DNA of 49,881 bases, taken from positions 1-49,881 of the forward strand of contig NZ_JACXXN010000038.1 of NCBI RefSeq assembly GCF_014904695.1, in the 5' to 3' direction. Position numbers and translations under genes: made by a program. Shown here piece after piece: positions 36,190-44,799 of this stretch; position 1 is the first letter of the stretch; each line of letters opens with the position of its first letter. The notes under the pieces are model-generated. The model ran no database searches, was not told the origin of the DNA, and worked only from the letters and a program-made list of their open reading frames with translations. Source of the DNA: Nostoc sp. MG11 (GTDB lineage: Bacteria; Cyanobacteriota; Cyanobacteriia; Cyanobacteriales; Nostocaceae).

Positions 36190-36996
36190 TTAAACAATCT
36201 TTGTCCACAACAACCTTCGCAGACGGGCGAAGATGTTGTCCTGGGACGAGTCGATCTCAAGAAATTGGATCGATTCCCCTTCCAATCTACGAGCAATGTT
36301 TTCAAAGGCTGTGGCAGCTAAAGAGGGAGTATCCGCTAATACTAAAGGTTCGCCGCGATTGGTAGAGACAATAACGCGCTCATCGTCAGGGATCACCCCA
36401 ATTAGGGGTATTGCAAGAAGTTCCTGAACATCTTGTACTGACATCATATCATTCGCCTGCACCATTGAGGGTCTGATACGGTTAATTATTAAATGAACAC
36501 GCTTGATGCCTTGTGCTTCTAGTAACCCGACTACTCGGTCAGCATCACGAACTGCGGAAATTTCTGGCGTGGTTATAACTAGGGCTTCTTTAGCTGGGGC
36601 GATCGCATTTTTAAACCCATTTTCAATCCCAGCAGGGCTATCAATGATTACGTACTGATACTTTTGTGCCAGTGCATTCACTAATAACTTCATCTGTTCG
36701 GGAGTGACTGCATCTTTAGAGCGGTTTTGTGCTGCTGGTAAAAGTACAAGGTTAGGTTGTCGTTTATCTTTCACCAAAGCTTGTTCTAAGCGGCACTCTC
36801 TGGCTAGAACTTCCACCGCAGTATAGACGATGCGGTTTTCCAGCCCTAGCAGCAAATCCAAATTTCTCAGACCAAAATCCGCATCAACTAAGGCAACTTG
36901 ACGCCCTATTTTGGCTAAAGCCATGCCTAGATTTGCCGAAACTGTGGTTTTACCCACGCCTCCTTTGCCGGAGGTAATTACAATAATGCGAGTCAT
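36190..36996 (-). CDS. minD: septum-site determining ATPase MinD
   Basis: A 268-residue member of the ParA/MinD ATPase group. Deviant Walker A SGKGGVGKTT lies at residues 9-18; switch I includes DADFGLRNLDLLLGLE and Walker B YVIIDSPAG. The C-terminal amphipathic membrane helix is NIFARLRRLLWTKIV. MinD recruits MinC to the membrane and recycles through MinE. It sits between minC and minE on the same strand. Confidence 0.97.
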   Translation of the reverse strand: MTRIIVITSGKGGVGKTTVSANLGMALAKIGRQVALVDADFGLRNLDLLLGLENRIVYTAVEVLARECRLEQALVKDKRQPNLVLLPAAQNRSKDAVTPEQMKLLVNALAQKYQYVIIDSPAGIENGFKNAIAPAKEALVITTPEISAVRDADRVVGLLEAQGIKRVHLIINRIRPSMVQANDMMSVQDVQELLAIPLIGVIPDDERVIVSTNRGEPLVLADTPSLAATAFENIARRLEGESIQFLEIDSSQDNIFARLRRLLWTKIV

Positions 36997-37163
36997 GATA
37001 GAAATGCGCTCGATTAGGATTCAGGAAATATAAAACAGTAAATGAAGTATAAAGTATGAAGTATCGTATCAAGTATGAAGAAATATCTGAACTCCCTGAT
37101 GAGGGTGAGGCATGAATATTTTCTTTACTTCATCCTTTATCCTGACATCTTTTAAGTAAATAC

Positions 37164-38234
37164 TTATGGCTCTTGATTAATCCTAGTTAATTGGTTTCTA
37201 GAAAAATCAGTAGCTCTAGCGATGCGAATTCCTTGGGGCGTAATATGTGCCACTTCTGGAGAAAACTGCATCGGTAATTTCTCTGGTGCTCTAGCTACGG
37301 CATCTGCGATCCGCAATTGGGTTGGTTCCATTTGCAGGGCCATAATCAGACACTCGCGATTGCCTGCGGCACCAGCGTGAGCAATGCCACGTAAGCGACC
37401 CCAGACTAAAATATCTCCATCTGCAACTACAATACCACCTGGGTTTAAATCTCCTAAGAGAATTATTGTACCAGGATGACGAATTTCTACTCCAGAACGC
37501 ACCGTCATTTCGAGGTAGAGAGCATCTGTTAGGGGTATAGCAGCAGCTTGGGATTCGGATCTCAGGGAAGTTCCTGGCTGTAGTTGTTCTACAGAATAGC
37601 CAGATGTGACGGCTGCGATCGCAGTTTGACGACGACTAGTCGAAACAGATGTTAGCTGAAGTTGGACTTCGCTTAAGGTTTCGGCGAGTTCTTGTAGTTG
37701 TCTAGCATCCACCAAGCGATCATATGCCATCAGATGCACTATGGTGTTAGGCGATCGCAAGCGATCCCCAGCATTCAAACGGTGCTTCATCTGTTGCCAA
37801 ATATTAGACCAAGTAAGTTCTGAGGCAGGTACTTGAGATTCTGTTGGCAAAATTAATAATAGTCGTCCCTCCTCACTTTTTAACTGGACTTGAAGATTGT
37901 GTACCTGATGCTTGAGTAATGGTGACTCCGTAGGATTTGAATCAGTCAGGATAAAGTTTGATGCTGCATCAGAAAAGGCGGGATTTGAATCTAAATCCGG
38001 GTTAGTAGGATTTGATTCTACATCGGGAGGTGCAGCGTTTGATTTTAAATAGAGGAGAACAGATTTTAGCTCTGCATCTGGAAGAATAGAATCTGATTCT
38101 GCATCAGTAACGCCAGAATCAGAATCTACATCAGAAGTAGAATTTAACTCTATATCAGAAAGGGTAGAGATTGATTCTGCATTAGGATGTGCAGAATTTG
38201 ACTCTAAATTGGGTATAGCAGAATCAGAAGTCAT
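37164..38234 (-). CDS. minC: septum-site determining protein MinC with an N-terminal tandem-repeat extension
   Basis: A 356-residue MinC, an FtsZ-ring inhibitor recruited by MinD. I start at ATG 38232-38234; the frame continues to a TTG 12 codons upstream. Residues 3-100 are an unusual acidic repeat (see next entry). The MinC N-terminal domain follows from about 110 (VQLKSEEGRLLLILPTES). The C-terminal beta-helix that binds MinD spans about 235-345, with TVRSGVEIRHPGTIILLGDL, NPGGIVVADGDILVWGRLRG and AHAGAAGNRECLIMALQ. Core length is normal; only the extension is odd. The gap to minD is 167 bases with short GAAGTAT repeats. Confidence 0.93.
   Translation of the reverse strand: MTSDSAIPNLESNSAHPNAESISTLSDIELNSTSDVDSDSGVTDAESDSILPDAELKSVLLYLKSNAAPPDVESNPTNPDLDSNPAFSDAASNFILTDSNPTESPLLKHQVHNLQVQLKSEEGRLLLILPTESQVPASELTWSNIWQQMKHRLNAGDRLRSPNTIVHLMAYDRLVDARQLQELAETLSEVQLQLTSVSTSRRQTAIAAVTSGYSVEQLQPGTSLRSESQAAAIPLTDALYLEMTVRSGVEIRHPGTIILLGDLNPGGIVVADGDILVWGRLRGIAHAGAAGNRECLIMALQMEPTQLRIADAVARAPEKLPMQFSPEVAHITPQGIRIARATDFSRNQLTRINQEP
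37935..38228 (-). repeat. 27-base tandem repeat array inside minC (11 units of 9 residues)
   Basis: Eleven consecutive units follow the pattern S-x-S-x-x-x-D/N-x-E, for example SDSAIPNLE, SNSAHPNAE, SDSGVTDAE, SDSILPDAE and SNPTNPDLD. Ten are 27 bases and one (LNSTSDVD) is 24, all in frame. The encoded stretch is acidic, Ser/Asn/Pro-rich and likely disordered. The units are diverged, not a fresh expansion. Confidence 0.85.
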
Positions 38235-38393
38235 GCAGCACCAGCCAAAAGACGCAAATACACCGAGCAATTACCAATATTTAGATTAGTTGCATTCTGC
38301 AACCACATCCTCACCCTAGGAAGTGATAAGTAGTAGTTCAGAATGATCATCTTCACTTTTAACTCAGCGAGAAGTTGGATCGGAGCGCGAAGT

Positions 38394-38418
38394 CTGAGCG
38401 GAGGAAACCTCCGCTCAG
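38394..38418. repeat. 11-bp perfect hairpin at the 3' end of the DUF1537 gene
   Basis: CTGAGCGGAGG and CCTCCGCTCAG pair around AAA. It overlaps the last bases of the minus-strand gene ending at 38415. A larger outer pair, TTGGATCGGA at 38375 and TCCGATCCAA near 38440, encloses it. It may serve as terminator; similar GGAGAAACCTCCGC sequence appears near 39940. Confidence 0.6.
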
Positions 38419-39794
38419 AACTTTGTAAGAGAGGCTTCCTCCGATCCAAACTTCGGTGACTCGTGACTCAGGACTGTTTTAGTTAACCTTTGATAAATTG
38501 TGCCCAAAGCATCAGCATCACCGACATTACCAGGAAACAGCACCACGGGCAAATTAGGAAACTGGGAATGATCAGATGGCGTTAGCACCATCGAACAACC
38601 AGCTAATATTTGACCGAGTAAGCGTGCTGAAGTTAAGGCAAGACCAGTACTTAAGACATCATTTGAAGTAATGCCACCTTTGCTGATTAAGAACCCTATA
38701 TCAGATGGTAAGCCGCGCACAATATCCATCAATAAACCTGAAACCTTTGCCCCAAAATCCAACCGTGTCTTGACATCCTTGAAAGATAGTTCTTGGCGGC
38801 TAGTATAAACTACTGGTGTTTTGCCAGCATCGTGTACCGCCTTTGTACTTTCCAGGATCTCGGTTAGCAGTGTAGCAGATTGATTTGCCCCATCATCAAG
38901 TAATCGCGCTACATTGACTTCAATTCCCACGGTTCCTTCAACTCGCAATAGTGCCTCTAACTGCTGAGTCGTCTTTTTCACGTGGGAACCAACTATAATC
39001 GCACCTGGTTTACCTTGTCGTACATACTGCACCATGTTTTCGGCGGCAATAGGTTGAGGAGGTAACGCCGCTAAAGCCGTTAAAATACTGGCAGCACTGC
39101 GAAACAAAAAGCGTTTCCCTTGAGTCGCCGCAGCTAGCACGTCCACTGCAAAGCGATTGAGATCGGTTTGAGTTTCACCATCTACAACAGCGCACTGATT
39201 TTTAGTGAGTTTCAGCAGACGTTCCAGGCTACCAGCGCGAATGTCAGCTAGTAAAAATCTTTCTACAGCCTCCGCACTAATTCGCCCTTGAGTCTTTTCT
39301 TCTACATACTTTGGCAAATAACTGTGATGGTAGCCGAAGACAGAATCACGGGCAAACTCAGTTTCATGCACTGGTTTTGGCACACCATCGATAATCAAAT
39401 AATGTATGCTGTCGCGGGTGATACGCCCACCCTCAAAAAATGCTGGGACGAGAAAATGAGCGTCAAATAGCCCGAGTTCTTGGGCGATCGCATCTGTTTC
39501 AATCGGGTAATGTCCCCGCAAAGTAGAATCAGAACGGCTGACAATCAAAAAATCGTCGATTCCTTCGGCATTTAAGGCGATTTTTAGGTTCTGGCAAACT
39601 TCTTTGGTAACAGACGCGGCTGACTCTGGAGGTAAGGATCTGGTATTGGTCAGCACAAAGAAAATTGGCGAATCATCTCGTAACCCAGTACGTAAAGTAT
39701 CTACATCCCAGTGCATCAGCAGCAAGCAGCTGTGGACTGTTTGAGAACCTGTAGGGTCATCATCCAGAACAATGATTTTTGGTTTGTTGGTCAT
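38415..39794 (-). CDS. four-carbon acid sugar kinase family protein (DUF1537)
   Basis: A 459-residue protein. The N-terminal domain opens KIIVLDDDPTGSQTVHSC, the acidic substrate-binding loop of the family, followed by FVLTNTRSLP and SRSDSTLRGHYP, which contact the acid sugar. The C-terminal nucleotide-binding domain has GAIIVGSHVKKTTQQLEALL near 265 and GGITSNDVLSTGL near 375. Known members phosphorylate four-carbon acids such as threonate, erythronate or denatured relatives. No aldolase or PdxA2-like partner is adjacent, so the substrate is open. It starts at ATG 39792-39794. Confidence 0.88.
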   Translation of the reverse strand: MTNKPKIIVLDDDPTGSQTVHSCLLLMHWDVDTLRTGLRDDSPIFFVLTNTRSLPPESAASVTKEVCQNLKIALNAEGIDDFLIVSRSDSTLRGHYPIETDAIAQELGLFDAHFLVPAFFEGGRITRDSIHYLIIDGVPKPVHETEFARDSVFGYHHSYLPKYVEEKTQGRISAEAVERFLLADIRAGSLERLLKLTKNQCAVVDGETQTDLNRFAVDVLAAATQGKRFLFRSAASILTALAALPPQPIAAENMVQYVRQGKPGAIIVGSHVKKTTQQLEALLRVEGTVGIEVNVARLLDDGANQSATLLTEILESTKAVHDAGKTPVVYTSRQELSFKDVKTRLDFGAKVSGLLMDIVRGLPSDIGFLISKGGITSNDVLSTGLALTSARLLGQILAGCSMVLTPSDHSQFPNLPVVLFPGNVGDADALGTIYQRLTKTVLSHESPKFGSEEASLTKF

Positions 39795-39840
39795 TCTTGC
39801 TCATTTTAAGTCAATGGGGCGATTGTTTTTCAAGAAAGTT

Positions 39841-39930
39841 GAGCCACTGCGTTGGACGGAGAGACGCGAAGGGCGATCGGGGTTTCCCGGCTTGTTCGCT
39901 CTTAGCATTCCGCTTTCTTAGCAAGTGGCA
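39841..39930. repeat. GGAGCCAG-type dispersed palindrome, interrupted copy
   Basis: GAGCCACTGCGTTGGACGG opens and CAAGTGGC closes. Between them lie TTTCCCGGCTTG and an extra GAGACGCGAAGGGCGATCG. The order matches copies at 9082 and 31222 with an insertion. Confidence 0.5.
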
Positions 39931-39951
39931 TCTAATTGGAGAAACCTCCGC

Positions 39952-40614
39952 TTAGACTTTTTGCAATTTTCTAATCTCTGCTTGCACATCGAGAGCAATC
40001 TGCAACGATTGATTTAGCAGTTGAGCGTATTCGCCTGCCTGACTACTAACTTGTAAGGCTTGTAAACTAGCTAAATTATTGACAAATAACTCTTGGTTAT
40101 TAGCAAGCAATTTTTTATTATCTCGCAAAATTCGTTCTGTTTTCAGCGCTCTTACTAAATCTTCTCTAATAAGTTGCAAGGCGGCGGTTACTTTAGTTCG
40201 GTCATTTATGCTGCTTTGAGAGTTCCCTGACGCTGCCAATTGGTCATTAATATCTATGGCTTCAATCAGAGTATGATATTTATCGACTTCATCTAAAAGT
40301 ATTGTTAATCCTTCAGGACAGGTCAACTGTCGCCAAAGCGATCGCCCAACTAATATCGGGATTGGTACTAAAATTAGCAAGAGGATTCCTAATCGAATTG
40401 AAGAACCAATAGTTGGCAAAATAATAAACGCATAAATAAAGCCAACAATTATTGGGGTTAGCGCCAGCGTCACCAGCGCTTCACTGAGCAAAAACCCTAA
40501 TCGCTTCTTACTATCTCGCAGAACAGAAGGTCGAAAAACGTCTTCTGGATCGAATCCAGTCAAGCGTCTCAGTTCCCCCTTGCTAATTTCCAAGCTTATT
40601 AAGTCCGGCTGCAC
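39952..40614 (-). CDS. membrane coiled-coil protein of an unrecognised family, paralogue A
   Basis: A 220-residue protein. After a polar N-terminus (MQPDLISLEISKGEL) two hydrophobic helices follow at about 45-67 (ALVTLALTPIIVGFIYAFIIL) and 72-90 (LGILLLILVPIPILVG). The C-terminal 115 residues are helical, with DEVDKYHTLIEAIDINDQLA, then ALKTERILRDNKKLLANNQE, then LQALQVSSQAGEYAQLLNQS. The same motifs occur in order in the gene at 40909-41481, so the two are tandem paralogues. No catalytic or known interaction motif is visible. The C-terminal part probably forms a cytoplasmic coiled coil. Confidence 0.7.
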   Translation of the reverse strand: MQPDLISLEISKGELRRLTGFDPEDVFRPSVLRDSKKRLGFLLSEALVTLALTPIIVGFIYAFIILPTIGSSIRLGILLLILVPIPILVGRSLWRQLTCPEGLTILLDEVDKYHTLIEAIDINDQLAASGNSQSSINDRTKVTAALQLIREDLVRALKTERILRDNKKLLANNQELFVNNLASLQALQVSSQAGEYAQLLNQSLQIALDVQAEIRKLQKV

Positions 40615-40908
40615 GGCTGGATACTCCTAATAGAAGCGCGAGTTGCGTATTTATTTTAATCGGGTTTGGTAGAGACGCAATGTGTAGTTACGTATAGCTT
40701 TCCAACAATGAATATATTGATACATATATAAGTGCAGGGTACGGTAGAAATCCTCGTCTCCACACCAACATAAACTTATTGCCATCAAATTTCAGATGCA
40801 CCCTTTGGTATTTACAAAGACTAGACAAGTACAGAGATGAGTTCCAGATACGAGTAATTTTTATTAAACGTCACTTGGGAGTGAGTTCTATTCCTTGCCT
40901 TACCGCTT

Positions 40909-41481
40909 TTAATCTCCTTCTAAGTTGGTCATTTCCTTTTGCACTTCTTGTGCAATTTGTAAAGCTTCAATGAGTAATTGGGAATATTCATGCGCCTCAT
41001 GGTTGACTTGCAAGGCTTGTACATCAAACAAATCACTTGCCAAAAGTTCGGTGTTACGAGTTATGAATGCCCGATTTTTACTGAAAATACGCTCTGTTTT
41101 TAAGGCACAAATTAAATTCGCTCTTGTAGTGGCAAGTGCTGCAATTACTTTTTCTCGTTCTTGCAAACTTACTTCTTTGTTTCCAGCTTCCACTAGCTGG
41201 TCGTTAATATCTATTGCTTTTAAAATCACATTGTACTTATCCACTTTTTCAAAAAGATTTTTTTGAAATTTCCTTAACCATTTCCATTTAATTAAATATG
41301 CTATGGAAATGAATCCCCACCCTAAAATTAATATTTGCTGGAGATAATCGCCTATTAGCAATAAAAGTGCTAGACGAGGATATTTCAATTTAGCATAGGC
41401 TTTCAAGTCCCAATTATTTACACCAGCTATGTTTTTCAAGTCTTCTTGAGTAAGATACAATTCTTCTAAATCAGGTTGCAT
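40909..41481 (-). CDS. membrane coiled-coil protein of an unrecognised family, paralogue B
   Basis: A 190-residue relative of paralogue A. Shared landmarks are the opening MQPDLEEL, the block FEKVDKYNVILKAIDINDQL, the block ICALKTERIFSKNRAFITRN, and DVQALQVNHEAHEYSQLLIE to the end. The hydrophobic region (about 50-85, LALLLLIGDYLQQILILGWGFISIAYLI) is shorter than in A. The two genes are 294 bases apart on the same strand; that gap holds no gene. Function unknown. Confidence 0.7.
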   Translation of the reverse strand: MQPDLEELYLTQEDLKNIAGVNNWDLKAYAKLKYPRLALLLLIGDYLQQILILGWGFISIAYLIKWKWLRKFQKNLFEKVDKYNVILKAIDINDQLVEAGNKEVSLQEREKVIAALATTRANLICALKTERIFSKNRAFITRNTELLASDLFDVQALQVNHEAHEYSQLLIEALQIAQEVQKEMTNLEGD

Positions 41482-41620
41482 AGCCGTGCATATTTTCGAG
41501 AATAAGTGGAGCTAGTGGTTATATAAACCAGTTTTATTTCCAAGGTGAGGCAAACTTTGAAAGTTTAACTACAGTTTACAATCAAACAATTCCAGAAGGA
41601 GCACACAGCGATCGCCAAAC

Positions 41621-41650
41621 AAAAAGAGGCAGATAATTTATCTGCCTCGT
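41621..41650 (-). terminator. rho-independent terminator of gdhA
   Basis: On the minus strand GAGGCAGATAA and TTATCTGCCTC pair almost perfectly and are followed by TTTTTGTTT. It lies 25 bases after the stop of the glutamate dehydrogenase gene. Confidence 0.8.
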
Positions 41651-41672
41651 AAATTAAGGAGTATACAAATAA

Positions 41673-42962
41673 TCAAGGATAAAGCCCTCTATCAGTAAGC
41701 GCCTGAGCAACTCTACCCACACCCAAGGTGTAAGCTGCCAATCGTAGAGGAACTTGCCGCAGCTTCGATTGTTGAACTACTTGGTGGTAAGCTCTTACCA
41801 TTAAATTTTCCATTTCGCGGTTAACGCGTTCTTCATCCCAAAATAGGTAAGAAAGACCCTGCACCCACTCTAGGTAACTCACCACTACACCACCAGCATT
41901 AGCCAAGATATCAGGTAGCACAGTCACACCCCGCGCCTCAAGCAACTCGTTGGCTTCCAGAGTAACTGGCCCATTTGCTGCTTCGGCGATCATCTGCGCT
42001 TGTACCTCATTAATATTTTCCCCTGTAATCTGGTTCTCCAAGGCTGCTGGTATCAAGACATCGCAAGGTAAAGTTAGCAAATCTGCATTACTAATTGATA
42101 CTGCTTGGGGAAAGCCTACAACACTTTTGCGGTTTTCAGCAGCGTAAACTTTCAATGCTGGAATATCAAGACCGTCTTGAGAAAAAACACCACCTGCACC
42201 CGTCGAGACGGCGATAATTTTTGCTCCTGCTTGGTATAGTAGTTCTGCTGCGGCACTACCAACATTACCAAAACCCTGAATAACAACTCGTGCTCCTACG
42301 AAAGATTTACCTTGATCTGCCAATGCCTCACGTATAATAATCATCACACCGCGTCCGGTTGCCATTTCCCGTCCCCGCGAACCACCGATAGAAAGTGGCT
42401 TACCAGTCACAATCCCCGGCACGGCATGACCAACATTTACAGAGTAAGTATCCATCATCCAAGCCATTTCACGAGCAGAAGTACCCATGTCTGGTGCTGG
42501 GATGTCTACTGAAGGGCCAATATCTTTAATTAATTCACTGATATAACGACGGCTGATCCGCTCTAATTCGCCAACGCTGTAGCATTTTGGATCTATGGCA
42601 ATGCCTCCCTTCGCACCACCATAAGGAATACCTAACAGCGCACACTTCCAAGTCATCAGCATTGCTAAAGCTGACACTTCCCGCAGAGTTACAGCAGGGT
42701 GATAGCGAATCCCTCCTTTATAGGGGCCTAAAACATCGGCGTGTTGCACTCGATGCCCAGCAAAAATCCGCACTTCACCGTTATCTAATTTTACGGGAAC
42801 GGAAACTGTCACGACTTTACGCGGGTGGCTGAGGATTTCCACCAACCCCTGATCTAACCTTAATTCTTTAGCCGCGGCCTCTAAATAGCTACAGGCTTGA
42901 TCAAATGGACAAATGTATGCTGGCGAAGCAGCTTCCAGCGGTAACAAAGACTTTAAACTCAT
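41673..42962 (-). CDS. gdhA: glutamate dehydrogenase (Glu/Leu/Phe/Val family)
   Basis: A 429-residue enzyme that interconverts 2-oxoglutarate plus ammonia and glutamate. The catalytic-lysine motif is GIPYGGAKGGIAIDPK near residue 108. Substrate-binding GPYKGGIRYHP and the Asp in DIPAPDMGT are intact. The dinucleotide fold carries VVIQGFGNVGSAAAELLYQAGAKII. The C-terminus includes NAGGVVVSYLEWVQ. Length fits the 420-residue hexameric class. In cyanobacteria the GS-GOGAT route dominates, so this enzyme is probably auxiliary. Related amino-acid dehydrogenases share the fold, but context offers no reason to prefer them. Confidence 0.9.
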   Translation of the reverse strand: MSLKSLLPLEAASPAYICPFDQACSYLEAAAKELRLDQGLVEILSHPRKVVTVSVPVKLDNGEVRIFAGHRVQHADVLGPYKGGIRYHPAVTLREVSALAMLMTWKCALLGIPYGGAKGGIAIDPKCYSVGELERISRRYISELIKDIGPSVDIPAPDMGTSAREMAWMMDTYSVNVGHAVPGIVTGKPLSIGGSRGREMATGRGVMIIIREALADQGKSFVGARVVIQGFGNVGSAAAELLYQAGAKIIAVSTGAGGVFSQDGLDIPALKVYAAENRKSVVGFPQAVSISNADLLTLPCDVLIPAALENQITGENINEVQAQMIAEAANGPVTLEANELLEARGVTVLPDILANAGGVVVSYLEWVQGLSYLFWDEERVNREMENLMVRAYHQVVQQSKLRQVPLRLAAYTLGVGRVAQALTDRGLYP

Positions 42963-43094
42963 AAAATTTTCTTCTAAATCGCGGTTTTTTCACGAACCGG
43001 ATATATATGCTTATATACCTAGCTTATCCTTTTTTTTTAATAAATAGGATTTCTGTAGTTTTTGTTACAATTTAATTTTTATTTTATGATATGT

Positions 43095-43129
43095 CAATGA
43101 ACACAGATAATTCTTTTCTGTGTTCATTG
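43095..43129. terminator. 13-bp perfect hairpin beyond the carotenoid oxygenase gene
   Basis: CAATGAACACAGA and TCTGTGTTCATTG pair exactly around a nine-base loop. It starts eight bases beyond the stop at 43137. No strong T-run follows in the minus direction, so termination is probable but not certain. Confidence 0.55.
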
Positions 43130-43136
43130 GCGATCG

Positions 43137-44648
43137 CTAAGCAGGAGATTTAGTTGGTGCAAATACCTTAGAAGTAAAGTTTCCATGCAGACCATAAGGA
43201 ATATGATGTTTCAGATGCAGCCGTGCGATCGGGCTTTTGTGGAAATCACTAGCATCCAAGATGACCACATCTGAACGGTGATGAGCAGCATCATAAACCA
43301 AAGCTAGCACCCAACCATCATCTTCTTTGTCGGAACCTGGGCGTGGGACAAAAATTGGCTCACCCATGAAACCAGATGGTGCAGCACTCCAAAGTTGTCT
43401 TTCTCCAGACTCTAAATCAATTTTCAGCAATGCTTGCAACGGAGCGTTACCGGTATCTGCATGAGTCGCGCCTATGTATAAATAACGATAAGGACGCCCC
43501 ACATTAGCCGGATTGATACTAGGAAACTCACAACAGCGGCTTTCAATCAACTTCTGTTGTACCGTCGCATCTTTGAGGTTCAGACAAAACCGCCAAAGTG
43601 TTCCAGGCGACTGAGCCTCAAAATTGACTTGGCGAAAATCACTTTCTGGCTCGACTTCTGGTAATGATTGGTAGCAAATAGAGTCAATTAAAACTTCATT
43701 TCCCATCTCAAAAGCATTGATGTGATGGAAGACGAAACCAGACTGAGTTTCTAGAATTTTTACCTCACTTTGCTCTTTTTTGGAGGTGCGAGGAATAACT
43801 ATAATACGAGTTGGTTGATTCGGCTGGAACTTGATACATTCCCCTGCTGCACGTATTCCCAAAGCTAGAGGTATAGGGTTAAAGGTGACGGGATTTTGAA
43901 AGAAAATGCAGTAATTGGGAGTAATGACAAAATCGTGGATAAAACAAAAGCCCGGAACACTATGAGCGTGCTTCCTAACAATTTCACCCGCTAGGTTTAG
44001 CTCGAAAATAGTAATTGTTGTGGATAGTCCCGGCTTAATAGAAAAATTTACCAGGCAAGGTGCGCCTCCATCTTGATTGCAACTAGAGTCTAAGCGGGGA
44101 TGTGCGCTAAAAGCTTCACCTGGTGACAAAACACCGTTGAAATATTCTCTTCCCAAAGTTTCTAAGGTGTAGGGGTTGAGACGATGTGGTTCAGCAGCTT
44201 CCCAGAGTGCCAAAAGTTTCTCACCCCAGTAAATTACGTTGGTGTTAGCAATATTTTTGATTTTGAAGTCGAAGATATTAGCTAGCCAACCACCAGGTTT
44301 TTGAGTACCAAAGACACCGCGATAAAGAATTTTTCCGGCTTCTTTTTCTGCTAAATAGCCCTCAGTATGGACAAAACGGTTGCGGAAATGAGCACGACCA
44401 TTGACAAAGGTAATTCGGCTAATCATGCCATCGCCATCAAAAGGATGATGAATCCGTTGTCCGTTTATATCCAGCAGACCAGGGCCATTTCTAAACAACG
44501 TACCTTGCAATTCTGGGGGAATTTGTCCTTCTACATCATCAATCCAATAATCAAACTCTTGATTTAGAGATTGATATCCTCCCTGCCAGTCGTTACGAGT
44601 GTAAGATTTTTCTGTATTTGAGTTTTCTTGAGTTTTTAAATCCTGCAT
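43137..44648 (-). CDS. carotenoid cleavage dioxygenase (RPE65/CCO family)
   Basis: A 503-residue non-haem iron dioxygenase, a seven-bladed propeller. All four iron-ligand histidines are visible: His183 (AFSAHPRLD), His238 (FIHDFV), His308 (FVFHHINAF) and His488 (YGLHGNF). The N-terminal family motif is LQGTLFRNGPGLLDING, with HPFDGDGMIS after it. It would cleave carotenoids or apocarotenals to smaller aldehydes or ketones; which bond is cut cannot be told. Length is typical. The BT1-type transporter gene lies upstream on the same strand, 150 bases away. Confidence 0.93.
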   Translation of the reverse strand: MQDLKTQENSNTEKSYTRNDWQGGYQSLNQEFDYWIDDVEGQIPPELQGTLFRNGPGLLDINGQRIHHPFDGDGMISRITFVNGRAHFRNRFVHTEGYLAEKEAGKILYRGVFGTQKPGGWLANIFDFKIKNIANTNVIYWGEKLLALWEAAEPHRLNPYTLETLGREYFNGVLSPGEAFSAHPRLDSSCNQDGGAPCLVNFSIKPGLSTTITIFELNLAGEIVRKHAHSVPGFCFIHDFVITPNYCIFFQNPVTFNPIPLALGIRAAGECIKFQPNQPTRIIVIPRTSKKEQSEVKILETQSGFVFHHINAFEMGNEVLIDSICYQSLPEVEPESDFRQVNFEAQSPGTLWRFCLNLKDATVQQKLIESRCCEFPSINPANVGRPYRYLYIGATHADTGNAPLQALLKIDLESGERQLWSAAPSGFMGEPIFVPRPGSDKEDDGWVLALVYDAAHHRSDVVILDASDFHKSPIARLHLKHHIPYGLHGNFTSKVFAPTKSPA

Positions 44649-44799
44649 ATACTTTGTTTTTTCTTGTTATTTTGCGCCAAAGTGTTAGGGCAACTCAGAA
44701 GAATCTGTTTGCCGCTTTTGGTGAGATTATTTTTTAAAGTACTCAACTGCTTATCAATCTGGTTTTTGCAGACAGCATCAACTTAGAAAAAAACGGTTG

